NCBI GenBank assembly: GCA_021229015.1
Contig: CM037778.1
Location: 87,086,477-87,150,476, forward strand
Length of the DNA: 64,000 bases
Direction: 5' to 3'
From: Solen grandis
Taxonomy: Eukaryota; Mollusca; Bivalvia; Adapedonta; Solenidae
Below are positions 47,678-58,630 of this stretch, in pieces. Both the position numbers and the translations under genes were made by a program. Below the pieces are notes generated by a model. It had not been told where the DNA came from and did no database searches. It saw nothing but the letters and a program-made list of their open reading frames with translations. The stretch's first letter is position 1, and each line of letters begins with the position of its first letter.

Positions 47678-48649
47678 TTTTCTTGATATAATTATTATGA
47701 GGACAGTATCCAAAATAAGTATTTTCAGCTAAATCATGTCATAGGAAATAGAGTTCTTGCCCTTTGGTAATTGAAAATGCTAAGATATGCATTATCCATC
47801 ATCTTATTTAATAAAACATTAACATGTCCTTATTAAACTTTGATGTAATGCATATGAAGACAATATCACAGATAGATTCGTTTTTGCAAAATCCTGTAAA
47901 AGGGCTGAGATTATTTCCGTGTCCTAAACTTCCTGCAGGATATGAAATATTTTGGCACAGATGTTCTTTGAGTGAGTCTCTCTCGTTTAAGTTGTTCGAC
48001 TTTGTATAAATCATAGCTGCTTTAGCTCCTTATCAATCTACAGAAGGGAGTCCAAGAGTCTGACACTCTTTTAAATTTACCAGATTTCCTTGTTACCTAC
48101 AGCCATGAGAAATCTAGGAACATAAGAATACGCTTGGCCAGTAAATAAATTATATTTATGTTTAAGATGGACTCCTTTACTTTGAAATGAAATGTTTGAT
48201 GGAATGTTTTAAATGAAAATTAAAAACCCTGTAATACATTCTTATTGTGTAGTCAGAAATTAACATCTCCATTTGCATGAAATTTTGATACCATTAGAAA
48301 TACAACAGTTTTTTGGCGGTGCTGTTTTTTCTATAAGCTCATAATTTTGATCTATGCTTATGACATAATCACTTGACAGGTTGATCATTGCTGAAACTTG
48401 ACCCATTTGGTCAGGAGTTATGGCCCTTGAATTATCCAAATAATTGCCAGATTTCTCTGTGTACCAACTTATACACAATGGTATGACCTCTGTATATTGG
48501 TCAAAATGGATAATGATTAATATCAGATTGATAAAGAGCTATGGCCCTTGAAAAATCAGACAGTCATGCATTTTTGAAATGTTTATTCTCTAGCCTCCTT
48601 AGACTAATAAAGATTAGTCCTTATTAGTCTTGAGAAGTATTCCTCCCAA

Positions 48650-49390
48650 TCCAAGGGTGTTTCGCTCGATCAACTATATGCACCCTTGAAAGGTCAAGGT
48701 CAGAGGAGTTGTTAGAAATTGTCTTTGGTGTTCATAGGCTACATCTTTGTGTCCACTCTATAACTTCCATATCTATGAATAAAACCTTACAAAAGTGTCA
48801 TAATGTACTTTACAAAAGTGTTTGTCATAACGCAAAGGGGGTGTTGTACACATCAACCATATGCGTCCTTGAAGGGTCTAGGTCACTGGAGTTGTTAGAA
48901 ATTCTTTTTGGTATTTAAAGGCTACATCTTCGTGTCAAGCTCTATAACTTCAATATCTATGGATGGATTTTCATGAAACTTTACATAATTGTTTGTAATA
49001 ACGGAAACGTGTGTCTCGGGCATCTATCATTTGCACGTTTAAAAGGTCAAGGTCACCAATTTTTTAAAAAGTTTTCTTTGGCATTTATGGGTCTACTCTG
49101 TAACTTCCATATCTTTGGATGGATTTTCATAAAACTTTACAGAAGTATTTGTCACTACGAAAAGATGTGTTGGTGCAACAACCATATGTGCACTTGAAAG
49201 GTCAAGGTCACAGGAGTTGTTAGAAAGTTAGGAGTTGTTAGAAATTGTCTTTGATATTCATAGGCTTCATTTTCATGTCCACTCTCTATCTTCCATAATT
49301 ATGTTTGGATTTTCATAAAACTTTACAAAAGTGTTTGTTATGAAACGAAGATGTGTTACGTGCATCAACCATATGCATGCCTGAAAGGTC
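48650..49390 (+). repeat. Satellite array, sister of 22600-23540
   Basis: It has the same unit motifs (AAAGGTCAAGGTCACAGGAG, ATTTTCATAAAACTTTACA, GTTGTTAGAAATTGTCTTTG) in about four to five copies. It lies downstream of exon 11 and lacks a clear head. Confidence 0.75.
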
Positions 49391-49879
49391 AGTGCAGTTC
49401 GGGGATCATAACCCATTTCCATTATTTACTTGTTTCTATCTGGCACAAATCTTTCAGGGGGGGGGGGGGGGGGGAATCAACGGTTAGCATTGCTTGCTAT
49501 ACTGACAAAACCTTGTTTATGAAGCAATATTTTATAAAGTTAATGGCACTTTTTTGTAATTTTCTCTTGGTTAAACTGGATTATGGATAGTATCAGTCCA
49601 GCAGGTCATTTTACACTGGAGCATCCATTTAATGATACTTTAACACAATCTCAGTTGCATATGGCAGATTTTCAAGATCTAGAGGTATGGCCACAGGTGC
49701 TTGGCTCAATGACTTTTACTATGAACATTATTCATATACATGTATAATGGTAAAAACTCCATCTCAGCCAGCAAACATAACAGTATGTCACACTTTTCAG
49801 TGCATATCAAATATTATGGCAAGTGTTTATCAAACACTCAATTTTAAGAGGTCGGAATACATAAAGTGCTCTGATTTTC

Positions 49880-50345
49880 AGCTCACCAGAGCACAATGTG
49901 CTCAAGGTGAGCTATTGTGATCATCCTACATTTGTCATTGTACGTCGTAAACAATTTGCTTTAAACAACATCTCCTGTGAAACCACTGGGTAGAAATTGA
50001 TGAATTTAGCATGAATGATCCTTGGGTGGCCCTTCGTAAAATTTGCTAAAATAAACTTGTTCCATTCAGAAATCTTGTTCCGAAGACAACCAGCATAATA
50101 TTAATGTAAAACCTTCAAAAATATCCTCTGTAACCAATGGTCAAAACTTGATTTCCTTTGGCACAAGTGGTAACCTCATAACTCTCTAAAAATAAGGCCC
50201 CTAGGGAGTCGGCTTGTTTCCTGATATACATGCACTCTGTATAGAAAATATCAAAATTATTCTATGAAGCCAATGGCCAGAATATAATTAAACTGGATTT
50301 AGCTTTCTGTCTGTACGTCTGTCTAGCCGTCCGCCGCTGGCCGTC
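49880..50345 (+). mobile_element. AGCTCACC-type element, type D core, 3' end lost
   Basis: Head AGCTCACCAGAGCACAATGT and a type D core (ACAACATCTCCTGTGAAACC). It ends at a GTCT/GTCC simple repeat directly before the next head at 50355. Confidence 0.6.
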
Positions 50346-50884
50346 TGTCTTTTTAGCTCACCTGAGCACATGTGCTCAGGATGAACTATTAGGATCAATG
50401 AATGTCCGTTGTCCGTCCGTCGTCCGCAATAAGTTTCTTTGCACTCTAGCATATTCACTTCTTAAGCAATCATCTCTAAACTTTATGACAATCTTTTTTC
50501 CCATAATATCTTGGCCAGGTTTGATTATGGCTGATATTGCCCTATTAGGTCAGGAGTTATGCCCCTTTTAATATTAAAAAATGCCAGATTTCAATTTATA
50601 TCTTGACCAAGTTCAACCATAGCTGGTATTGGCCAATTTTGTCAGGAGTTTTGCCATTTTTAATATTAAAAAAGCCAGATTTCACTTTGTTTCCACTCTA
50701 GCATCTTTAGCATCTTTATTTCTTAAGCAATCATCTTCAAACTCTATGACAATGTTTATAGCCATATTCTGTTGGCCAAGTTTGATTATTGCTGATATCA
50801 GCAAATGAGGTCAGATGTTATGCCCCTTTCATTCTTAAAAAATGCCATTTTTTTTTCATTGTTTGCACTCTAGTTTCTTCATTT

Positions 50885-51880
50885 TTATGCCCCCGAAGGT
50901 GGGCATATAGTAATTGAACTGTCTGTCCATCTGGATTTTGTTTACGCTCCATAACTCTGACATTCCTAGATGAATTTTGAAATTACCTGGCAGAAATGTT
51001 CACCATCATGAGACAATGTGTCGCGCAAAATCCCAGGTCTGTAGCTTCAAGGTCAAGGTCACACTAAGAGTTCAAATGCCAATTATGGGTCTATTTTTCG
51101 TTTCCGCTCCATTACTCTGACATTCCTTGATGGATTTTGAAATTACTTTGCAGAAATGTTTACTATCATGTGACGATGTGTCGCGCACATTCTCCAGGTT
51201 TGTAGCTTCAAGGCCAAGATCACACTTAGGGTTCAAAGGTCAAAAATGGGTCTATTTTTCGTTTTTAATCCCTAACTCTGACATTCCTTAATGGATTTTG
51301 AAATTACTCAGCAGAAATGTTCACCATCATTTGACGATGTGTCACGTGTAATCCCCAGGTCTGTAGCTTTAAGGTCAAAAATGGGTTTATATTTTTCGTT
51401 TCGGCTCCATTACTCTGACATTCCTTATGAATTTTGAAATTGTTTGGCAGAAATGCTTTCCACCATAAGGCAGTGTGTTGCACGCATTCTCCAGGTCTGT
51501 AGCTTCAAAGCTTCAAAAACAAGGTCAAACTAAGAGTTCAGAGGTCAGAAATGGGATCTATTTTTTGTGTCTGCTCTATAACTCTGACATTTCTTAATGA
51601 CTTTTTGTATTACAGTCATAAATGTCCACCATCGTGAAGCAATATGTTGTGTAATCTCAGGTCTGTAGCTCCAATGTCAAGGTCACACTTAGAGTTGAAA
51701 GGGTTTGTTTTTTGTGTCCGCTCCATATCTTTTTCACTCCTCAAAAGATTTTGATATTTTTTTTTTGCATAAATGTGCACCATAATGATACAGTGTGTTG
51801 TGTACAATACCCAGGTTCATAGCTGAAAGGTCATGGTCACACTAAGAGGTCAAGTGTCATAAACCCTGATCCCTCCATCC
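50885..51880 (+). repeat. Hairpin-headed satellite array (ATGCCC head)
   Basis: The head ATGCCCCCGAAGGTGGGCAT is a hairpin, followed by GTCTGTCC and about six units with GCTCCATAACTCTGACATTC, TTGAAATTACTTGGCAGAAA-like sequence, CCAGGTCTGTAGCTTCAAGG and AAGGTCACACTAAGAG. It is inserted in the element at 50355-53170. Confidence 0.72.
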
Positions 51881-52260
51881 GTCTGTCCAGAAAATGGAAT
51901 GCTATGATTACTTAAAAACCTTATTACATGTATATGCTAGCTCAGTGGGAATTGGTATATGAAGGCAATATGGAGATTACTTAATGCAACTCACTTTGGT
52001 ATTTTTCTTGGATAAAAATACTGGTTGCTATGGTAATGGAAATAATCAAAATATGCATGATCAGTAGGGAACTTAAGGTTCAATTATGCCTATGATTCTA
52101 GCTATTGTGTATTTCGTACATGCATAATGGTAATTTCACTGTTTAAAATGTCAGGGGAAAGTCAAAAGAAATGTCAGGAAATTTTTCACAAAACCATGAA
52201 TATGCACTTTGGGGGCATTTGTCACATCCTGTAACATATCTTGTTTCTTAACTTGATTTG

Positions 52261-52479
52261 ACTATTTGAGTTTATCGTTGCTTTGACAGTATTTCAGTCA
52301 TATAGCATAGTCCAGCTAATAACAGTTGAAGGAAGACCCCAAATGCATGGAGGCATCCTGGTAGAGCCACCGACCTACTGCAAGCCAGCTGGAAGGATCC
52401 TGCCGGGATTCGAACCCACGTGGTGAGGGGCTGAGTGATTGTCAATGTCAGTGACTTTACCCTCTTGGCCACAGAGGTC
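52261..52479 (-). mobile_element. SINE family A, minus-strand copy
   Basis: This is the reverse complement of the family A layout: tail first (CTATTTGAGTTTA), body with ACCGACCTACTGCAAGCCAG, then the inverted B box GGATTCGAACC near 52406-52416 and the head ending near CTCTTGGCCACAGAGG. It is inserted inside a satellite-bearing element (50355-53170). Confidence 0.8.
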
Positions 52480-53174
52480 TTGCTTCTTAAGCAATCACAT
52501 TTCAAACTTTATGACAGTGTTTTTGCTTATACTTTCTCAATCAAGTTCTATTATGGCTGATATCGGTCATTTAGGACAGGAATTATGTCCCTTTTGATAT
52601 AAAAAATGGCAGATTTCACATTGTTTACATTCTAGTACCTTTAATTCTGAAGTAATCATCTTCAAACTTAATGATTGTCATTATCTCTAGGCCAAAATTG
52701 ATTATGACTGATATCGGCCAATTACATCAGGAGTTATGTCCCTTCTAATGTTAAATTTTGCAAGATTTAACTTTGTCTGCACTCTAGCATCTTCATTTCT
52801 TAACCAATCATTTTCAAAATTTCTGATAATATTAATAGACAAAATCTCTAGGCCATATTTGACTATGGCTGATATCAGGTTATAAGTCAGGAGGTATTGC
52901 CCTTTAATGAATAAAAATGCCAGATTTAACTTTGTTTACGCTCTATCTGCTTCATTTCGTTTTCAAGTTTCACTGACAATGTTTAAAGCCATAATCTCTC
53001 AATCAAGTTTGACTTCAAATTTTGACCACAGGCACTGTTAAAACCATGGAATTGAAATGATCTCATGGATTATGTATTCAGTACAACTATGCTATAATTT
53101 AGTAACTTGAATACGCAATGAAGGTAGTTTTTCTCATGTGAGCGTCTTTAGGGCCATCTTGGCCCTCCTTTTTT

Positions 53175-54223
53175 AGCTCACATGAGCACAACGTGCTCAA
53201 GGTGAGCTTTTCTGATCGCCTTTTGTCCGGCGTCCGTCGTCCGTCGTCCGTGCGTGCGTGCGTGCGTCCGTCCGTGCGTCCGGCGTCAACAATTGCTTCA
53301 AACAACATCTCCTCCTAAACGGCTTGGCCAATTTGAAAAATATTTTGCAGGAATGTTCCTTGGATGAAGCTCTACTAAAGTTGTATAAATGGTTCTGGTC
53401 CATCGCATAATTAGGTCACAGGAGCTAAAAATAGATTTTAAAAATGAAAATTTAAAAAATCTTCTTCTCTGAAACCACAAGGCCTAGCCTTTTGATTTTT
53501 GGTATGTAGCATCATCTTATGGGCCACTACCAAGATTGTACAAATCATAGCCCTATGGTGATAAATGACCCCGCACCAGGGGTCACTTGTTTTACATAGA
53601 GTTATATAGAAAAATCTTAAAAAATCTTCTTCTATGAATCCATAAGGCCTAGAGCTTAGATATTTGGTATGTAGCATCATCTTATGGGCCACTACCAAGA
53701 TTGTACAAATCATAGCCCTATGGTGATAAATGACCCCGCACCAGGGGTCACTTGTTTTACATAGAGTTATATAGAAAAATCTTAAAAAATCTTCTTCTAT
53801 GAATCCATAAGGCCTAGAGCTTAGATATTTGGTATGTAGCATCATCTTATGGGCCACTACCAAGATTGTACAAATCATAGCCCTATGGTGATAAATGACC
53901 CCGCACCAGGGGTCACTTGTTTTACATAGAGTTATATAGGAAAATCTTAAAAAATCTTTTTCCATGAATGCATAAGGCCTAGAGCTTAGATATTTGGTAT
54001 GAAGCATCATCTTATGGGCCACTACCAAGATTGTACTAATCATAGCCCTATGGTGATAAATGACCCCGCACCAGGGGTCACTTGTTTTACACGGAGTTAT
54101 ATAGGAAAATCTTAAAAAATCTTCTTCTATGAATCCATTAGGCCTAGAGCTTAGATATTTGGTATGTAGTAGCATCTAATGGTTCATTACAAAGATTTTC
54201 AAAGTCTTGGCCCTACGGTGATA
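53175..54223 (+). mobile_element. AGCTCACC-type element, type B core, running into gap
   Basis: Head AGCTCACATGAGCACAACGT, a long GTCC/GTGC simple repeat (53224-53285), then 165-bp type B units nearly identical to one another up to the N gap at 54224. The same monomer subtype fills 4224-5045. No tail is seen before the gap. Confidence 0.78.
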
Positions 54224-54323
54224 NNNNNNNNNNNNNNNNNNNNNNNNNNNNNNNNNNNNNNNNNNNNNNNNNNNNNNNNNNNNNNNNNNNNNNNNNNNNN
54301 NNNNNNNNNNNNNNNNNNNNNNN
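54224..54323. other. Assembly gap (100 N)
   Basis: Exactly 100 N. The left flank is the same 165-bp type B satellite on the plus strand; the right flank is a minus-strand type C satellite. The true size is unknown. Confidence 0.99.
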
Positions 54324-54593
54324 AGGGAAAATTATGGCTTAAATATTTGCCATGAAGTTTAAAAAATGATTGCTCTAAAATGAAGTGTAAAGAAGTGAAA
54401 TCTGCATTATTTATATCAAAAGGGGCTAACTCCTGACCTTATCGCCGATATCAGCCATAATCGAACTTAACCGAGAGATTATGGCCATAAACGATGTCAT
54501 AAAGTTTGAAGATATGATTGCTTAAGAAATGAAGATGCTAGAACGTAAACAAACCAATTGTGGACGACAGACATTTAACGATCCTAAAAGCAA
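54324..54593 (-). mobile_element. Minus-strand type C satellite fragment with head remnant
   Basis: Reverse-complement type C units (TTTGAAGATATGATTGCTTA; AGGGGCTAACTCCTGACCTT) end at GACGACAGACATTTAACGAT, which is the inverted segment normally found just after the head. It starts at the gap, so its 3' part is unseen. Confidence 0.6.
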
Positions 54594-55607
54594 CAAGAGG
54601 TCCAAGATGTCCCTTTGTCGCTCACCTGAGTAAGATGGCTGTGTTAGGCATAATGACAAAAAAATCTGGCATCTAAAGTGTTTTTTCTAACATTTGACTA
54701 AGTGACCTACACCTTGATCCTACCTGAATTTGCACTAACTGGAAATTCATGCAGTCATCATTCATATCAAGTTTAATGAACACTGGGATAAATATTTAGG
54801 CCTCTAGAGTGTTCACAAGGTTTTTCTAAGATTTGACCTGGTGACCTAGTTTTTTGTGCCCTTATGACCCAATTTAGAACTCATCCGAGATATCATGTAG
54901 GCAAACATCCTGGCCAAGTTTCATGAAGATTGCGCCAAAACTGTGTTAACAATGTTTTTCTAAGATTTGACCTGGTGACCTAGTTTTTGGCCCAACATGA
55001 CCCATTTTCGAACCCATCCAAGATATCCTATGGACAAACATCCTTACCAAATGTATTGAAGATTGGGCTAAAACTGTGGCCTCTCGAGTGTTCACAATGT
55101 TTTTCAATGATTTGACCTGGTGAGCTCGTTTTTGACCCCACGTAACCCAATTTATAACTCATCTAAGATATCATGTAGACAAACATCTTGACCAAGTTTC
55201 ATGAAGATTGGGCCAAAACTGTGGCCTCTAGAATGTTTACAATGTTTTTCTAAGATTTGACTTGGTTACCTAGTTTTTTTGCCCCCAGTGACCCAAACTT
55301 CGAACTCATTCGTTATATTTAGACAAAACCGGCAATCTAAAAAAATTTGGGAAAAAAAAAACCGGGGGGCTCTGTGTTCAATTTTTTTTTTAATATTTTA
55401 CCAGGCCCTAGTTTTTGGGTCCCCAAAAACCCAAATTTCCCGAACTCTCGATAAATATGGGGGACAAACATCGGGGAAAAGTTTCATAAAGATATGGCCA
55501 AATGTGACCTCAGGTGTTTCAGAAATTGTTGAGAGGGACCCCGGCGCCGCACGCGGAAAAAAAAAGGCGATCACAAAAGCTCCCCTGAGGCCAAGTGCTC
55601 AGGTGGC
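54594..55607 (-). mobile_element. AGCTCACC-type element, minus strand, type A core
   Basis: On the minus strand the tail is at 54594-54630 (CTCAGGTGAGCGACAAAGGG) and the head is at about 55575-55607, with type A units between. The head side (55317-55607) is unusually divergent and rich in homopolymers. Confidence 0.65.
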
Positions 55608-57039
55608 TAAAAAGTCACTTAAAAATCTAAGGGTAAAAAAGCACATTGTTATTCAAAAAAGTAAAAAAAGATAAATAAATTTTTTTTTTTTATAATCAAG
55701 GTTCTAATGCCTTTGGTACGTTTGTGCGAAAATTTTTTTTGTTTATTTGTTAATTTCTTGTGTTAAAATCTCAGTTATTTTTGGGGGCTTTTGTCTTCAT
55801 GAGAAAAAATTTTTTGTAGTGTCCCCCAAAATGGATAAACCCCCATATTCTAATGACTAGAGGGATGCCACCCCATAAGCCAAACAGTCCCCGGAACTAA
55901 TTATTTCTGAGCGCCCCGCACTGGGATATACCTTTTGTGCTTTGGTATATAGGGCAAGGGATCAGATCCCAAACATCTTTTTGGTGAAATTTAACCTTTG
56001 GCCACAGTCTGTAGTGAGATCTTGGTGTAAATAATGTTTAAACATTATTTCCAAGGTGGAAAGGATTGCTCAAGAAATTGGATGCCATAGTGTGACTGAA
56101 CTAAAATTAATATAATAATGCATGGTCAAACTGTTTCCTGCCATAGTCAAACTTGGCAACATCATCATAAGGAAACACTATGATAAAAATTGATTTTAAG
56201 TTCACAGATATGTGATTCCTGAATCAGCATGCTAATTCAATAAGACAGAAATACAACCATCCCTATATACTCCACTCTCACTTCCTCCCAGGTTGCATAA
56301 ACTAAACCACACAACACATGGTTTTGACGTCCTAAAGACCCCTGTCAGGGGCTGTCATATCAGACCTCTTTGATTGCCCATACAATATTGGAGCTCAGCT
56401 TCCGTGCAGTTCACTGTGAAGAAAACATCCATGGTTTCATTTACTATTTGAAAATTTAATAAATTATTATTCATTATGTCATAAATTTATACATGATAAT
56501 TCATGAGACACAGTTTAAAGACATTTCATGGACACTGATACATACCTATTCAATATTTCTTAAAAATCAGCTTGTACATATTGAGTAAAGATAAAAATAT
56601 TTTCTACTTTCCCTTATTTTATGCTGGTGATATGGTATTTTGATTCCTGTTAGATCAACATTGCATAGAAAAACAACTATGTTTGGGAATTCCAGTATGA
56701 TAAAGAATATTTAATCCTTGGAGAAAAGTGATTGCGTACTATTGACACATTCCACAACGTTGCGTCTTCACCAGTCCGCTAGGAATATTCGTCAGTGTAA
56801 GGTATTAAAAATATTCAGCCTTTGAAGAAAGTACATGTGCAAAGAGTGTGTCTGTTGATAAGTATTATGAGTGGTAACAACAGCTGGTCAGAGACAGCAA
56901 GCTCGACTCAAATTGCTTGTTTTAAATCCAAATGAAATATATCTCAATTCTTGCCCTTCACAATCCTGTATATAATAAAAGTCAAAAAATGAATAAACCT
57001 TGATAGTCTGATACCCAAAATATGTTCATGAATCTAAAA
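55608..57039. other. No gene seen; low-quality or decayed sequence
   Basis: 55608-56030 is rich in homopolymers and short G/C runs. The stretch 56040-56180 reads on the minus strand like a decayed type C unit (ATTTCTTGAGCAATCCTTTC). The remainder is AT-rich and unassigned. Confidence 0.4.
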
Positions 57040-57600
57040 GCAATCCATACCTATTCAGAGACATAATCATAAGAACACTACGCATGCAAAACTTTGACTA
57101 AGTAATCCATGTAAAAAAAGGGCAATTATTTGTATAAAATTCAGTCCAATAGTAGATCCTCATGGTATTCCTCTGGTGCCCCTTAACAACACTCCTAAAC
57201 TTTCTATCAAAAACCATAAACATTTCTGAGATTTAAGCGCGAAAGAAGCTAGCATCAAACTTTAAAACCAAAAAGTCCAAGTCAAAAAGTGGCCCCTTAC
57301 CTGGCATTAATTCAGCATAAAACTATCTAACCATTATAGTAGAAAGCATTGACATATTAAAGACGTCTCAAATCATACCGGCTGTTATTGAATAAATATG
57401 AAACTACTTGCATGCAAAATATCTAAGTTGATAAGATACAAATTCATATTAAATTCAGGTCAGTGTTTCTACCTTGATTTGTCTGATGCCTCTGACAACA
57501 TTTCATTAACTTTCAAGTCATACCAAAAAATGTTATAGAGATAAAAGGTTTGTAGTAACTTGCATGCAAAACTTTAACCAAAACCTGTTGTGTAATATGT
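57040..57600 (-). repeat. Inverted copy of the GCATGCAAGG repeat
   Basis: On the plus strand it shows TACGCATGCAAAACTTTGAC, AACTTGCATGCAAAACTTTA and ATTTCTGAGATTTAAGC, the reverse of units at 42580-43480. Confidence 0.55.
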
Positions 57601-57606
57601 TTTATT

Positions 57607-57630
57607 AGGGTTTACCGTCGCTGCGATAGC
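57607..57630 (-). mobile_element. SINE family A, tail fragment
   Basis: The reverse complement reads CTATCGCAGCGACGGTAAAC, matching the tail of the copy at 1999-2247. Only about 24 bases are recognisable. Confidence 0.5.
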
Positions 57631-57876
57631 CAAAAGCTGCAAACGCCCGACGCCGAGCAAGGGTGATTTCAACACTCACGTATCTTCGAATAGTCGAGAT
57701 AATAAAAGATAGTTATTTTAAATTAAATCCATAGTCAATGAATTATCTGTGAATGATTTTCTTTAAAAGCTTACATGCTTATCAAATATTTTGTTCAATT
57801 TTTCATTAATCAAATATCTTATCTATAAAAGCAATCATTGTTTTTCATGCTTTGCTTAGGTTGAATGTCATATTCA

Positions 57877-58067
57877 TCAGTAATATATGCTAATTTTTTT
57901 GCAGAAATGTAATGAAACGAGCTTCAAATATAGACAGTCTGTAAATGGTACATCATTTAAAAGAAGTTGGGTGTCAGATGAAAATGACGCCAGAGGAAGT
58001 AGGCCAGTTTCCCGTTTGTCACCGAAAATAATGTTGTTGACGTCATAAACATTTAGGTCGAACAACT
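57877..58067 (-). CDS. Small minus-strand gene, terminal coding exon (unrecognised protein)
   Basis: Read on the minus strand, the exon follows GATTGGTATTAG. Its first two bases complete a Gln codon begun in the exon at 58417-58630. It encodes QLFDLNVYDVNNIIFGDK, then a hydrophobic segment LLPLASFSS, and ends with FCKKISIYY and a TGA at 57877-57879. A minus-strand AATAAA lies at 57601-57606. The plus strand is also open here (about 47 codons to a TAA) behind a good acceptor (TTTTTTTGCAG), so the direction is not certain. No homologue comes to mind. Confidence 0.45.
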
Positions 58068-58416
58068 CTAATACCAATCATATACAAACTGCCGATCTCA
58101 GTTTTCAGTATACTAGCTGTCAGCAAAATGGAGGATACTTGGAAACTCCACCAACCCATACATACATATAAACAGACAATCCTTTCCCTGCCCCCCCCCC
58201 CCCATTTACAAATGCATTTATATTACAATACACTCAGCACAGTCACTGTCAACATGATACATAGGGTAATCACTATCTATATAACTCCCCAATTAAAAAA
58301 ACTGGTTACTATTAATGTATACCAGAAAGGATCTATACAGAAAGCCATACAGGCCTACTCCCAAGTGGTCTTCTGCAGATTCTAATTACAATGAGACTAG
58401 AATAACCATTTCTTAC

Positions 58417-58630
58417 GTAAGGAGGCAGCTCGGGTCCTCTCACCACTGTCATTATGTTGATCACAGTCAGGGGCCTCTAGATAAGCTTGAGGACAAGCCA
58501 AAGCATCTAATAGGCCATGTGTTCCATAATGGTGATTAAAGAATCTATACCTACTTCTGTATGAGGGTCCTTCAAATTCATTTGAAAGATGAGAGAGAGA
58601 AGTATTAAACAATGCTAAAATGTTATGCAT
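58417..58630 (-). CDS. Small minus-strand gene, first coding exon (unrecognised protein)
   Basis: The exon region runs from 58669 (after AGGATTTTAG) to 58417 (before GTAAGA). The first ATG is at 58630 with A at -3; a stop lies just upstream in frame inside the intron. It encodes about 71 residues, including NEFEGPSYRSRYRFFNHHYG and THGLLDALACPQAYLEAP, then a polar stretch. The composition looks like real protein rather than translated repeat, and no satellite or SINE overlaps it. It leaves in phase 1 and fits the exon at 57877-58067, for a total of about 134 residues. A GTAAGT donor at 59022 could end a 5' UTR exon. Function unknown. Confidence 0.5.

Larger units (their letters stand above)
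50355..53170 (+). mobile_element. AGCTCACC-type element, type C core, with two insertions
   Basis: Head AGCTCACCTGAGCACATGTG at 50355. Type C units are interrupted near 50885 by a different hairpin-headed satellite family and by a minus-strand SINE (52261-52479). They resume at CTTAAGCAATCACATTTCAA near 52486. The tail near 53135 has the hairpin GGGCCATCTTGGCCC. The next element starts four to five bases later. Confidence 0.7.

Noticed and set aside
53438..54175. A 245-codon minus-strand open frame
   Set aside because: It is a translation of the 165-bp type B satellite (period exactly 55 codons); it has no domain and starts and ends within repeat units.
55279..55674. A 131-codon plus-strand frame
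   Set aside because: It crosses the reversed head of a mobile element in a homopolymer-rich, probably erroneous stretch.
56056..56115. A possible exon 12 of the macro gene (VERIAQEIGCHSVTELKLI then stop)
   Set aside because: The phase would fit, but the reverse strand reads as a decayed type C satellite (ATTTCTTGAGCAATCC), so the frame is probably repeat-derived.
58038..58045. A CRE site (TGACGTCA) marking a promoter
   Set aside because: It falls inside the proposed coding exon and one 8-base match in 64 kb is likely by chance.
57900..58050. A plus-strand terminal exon behind TTTTTTTGCAG (about 47 codons)
   Set aside because: It is possible, but the minus-strand model explains this stretch together with a second exon in matching phase; no plus-strand partner with a fitting phase was found.
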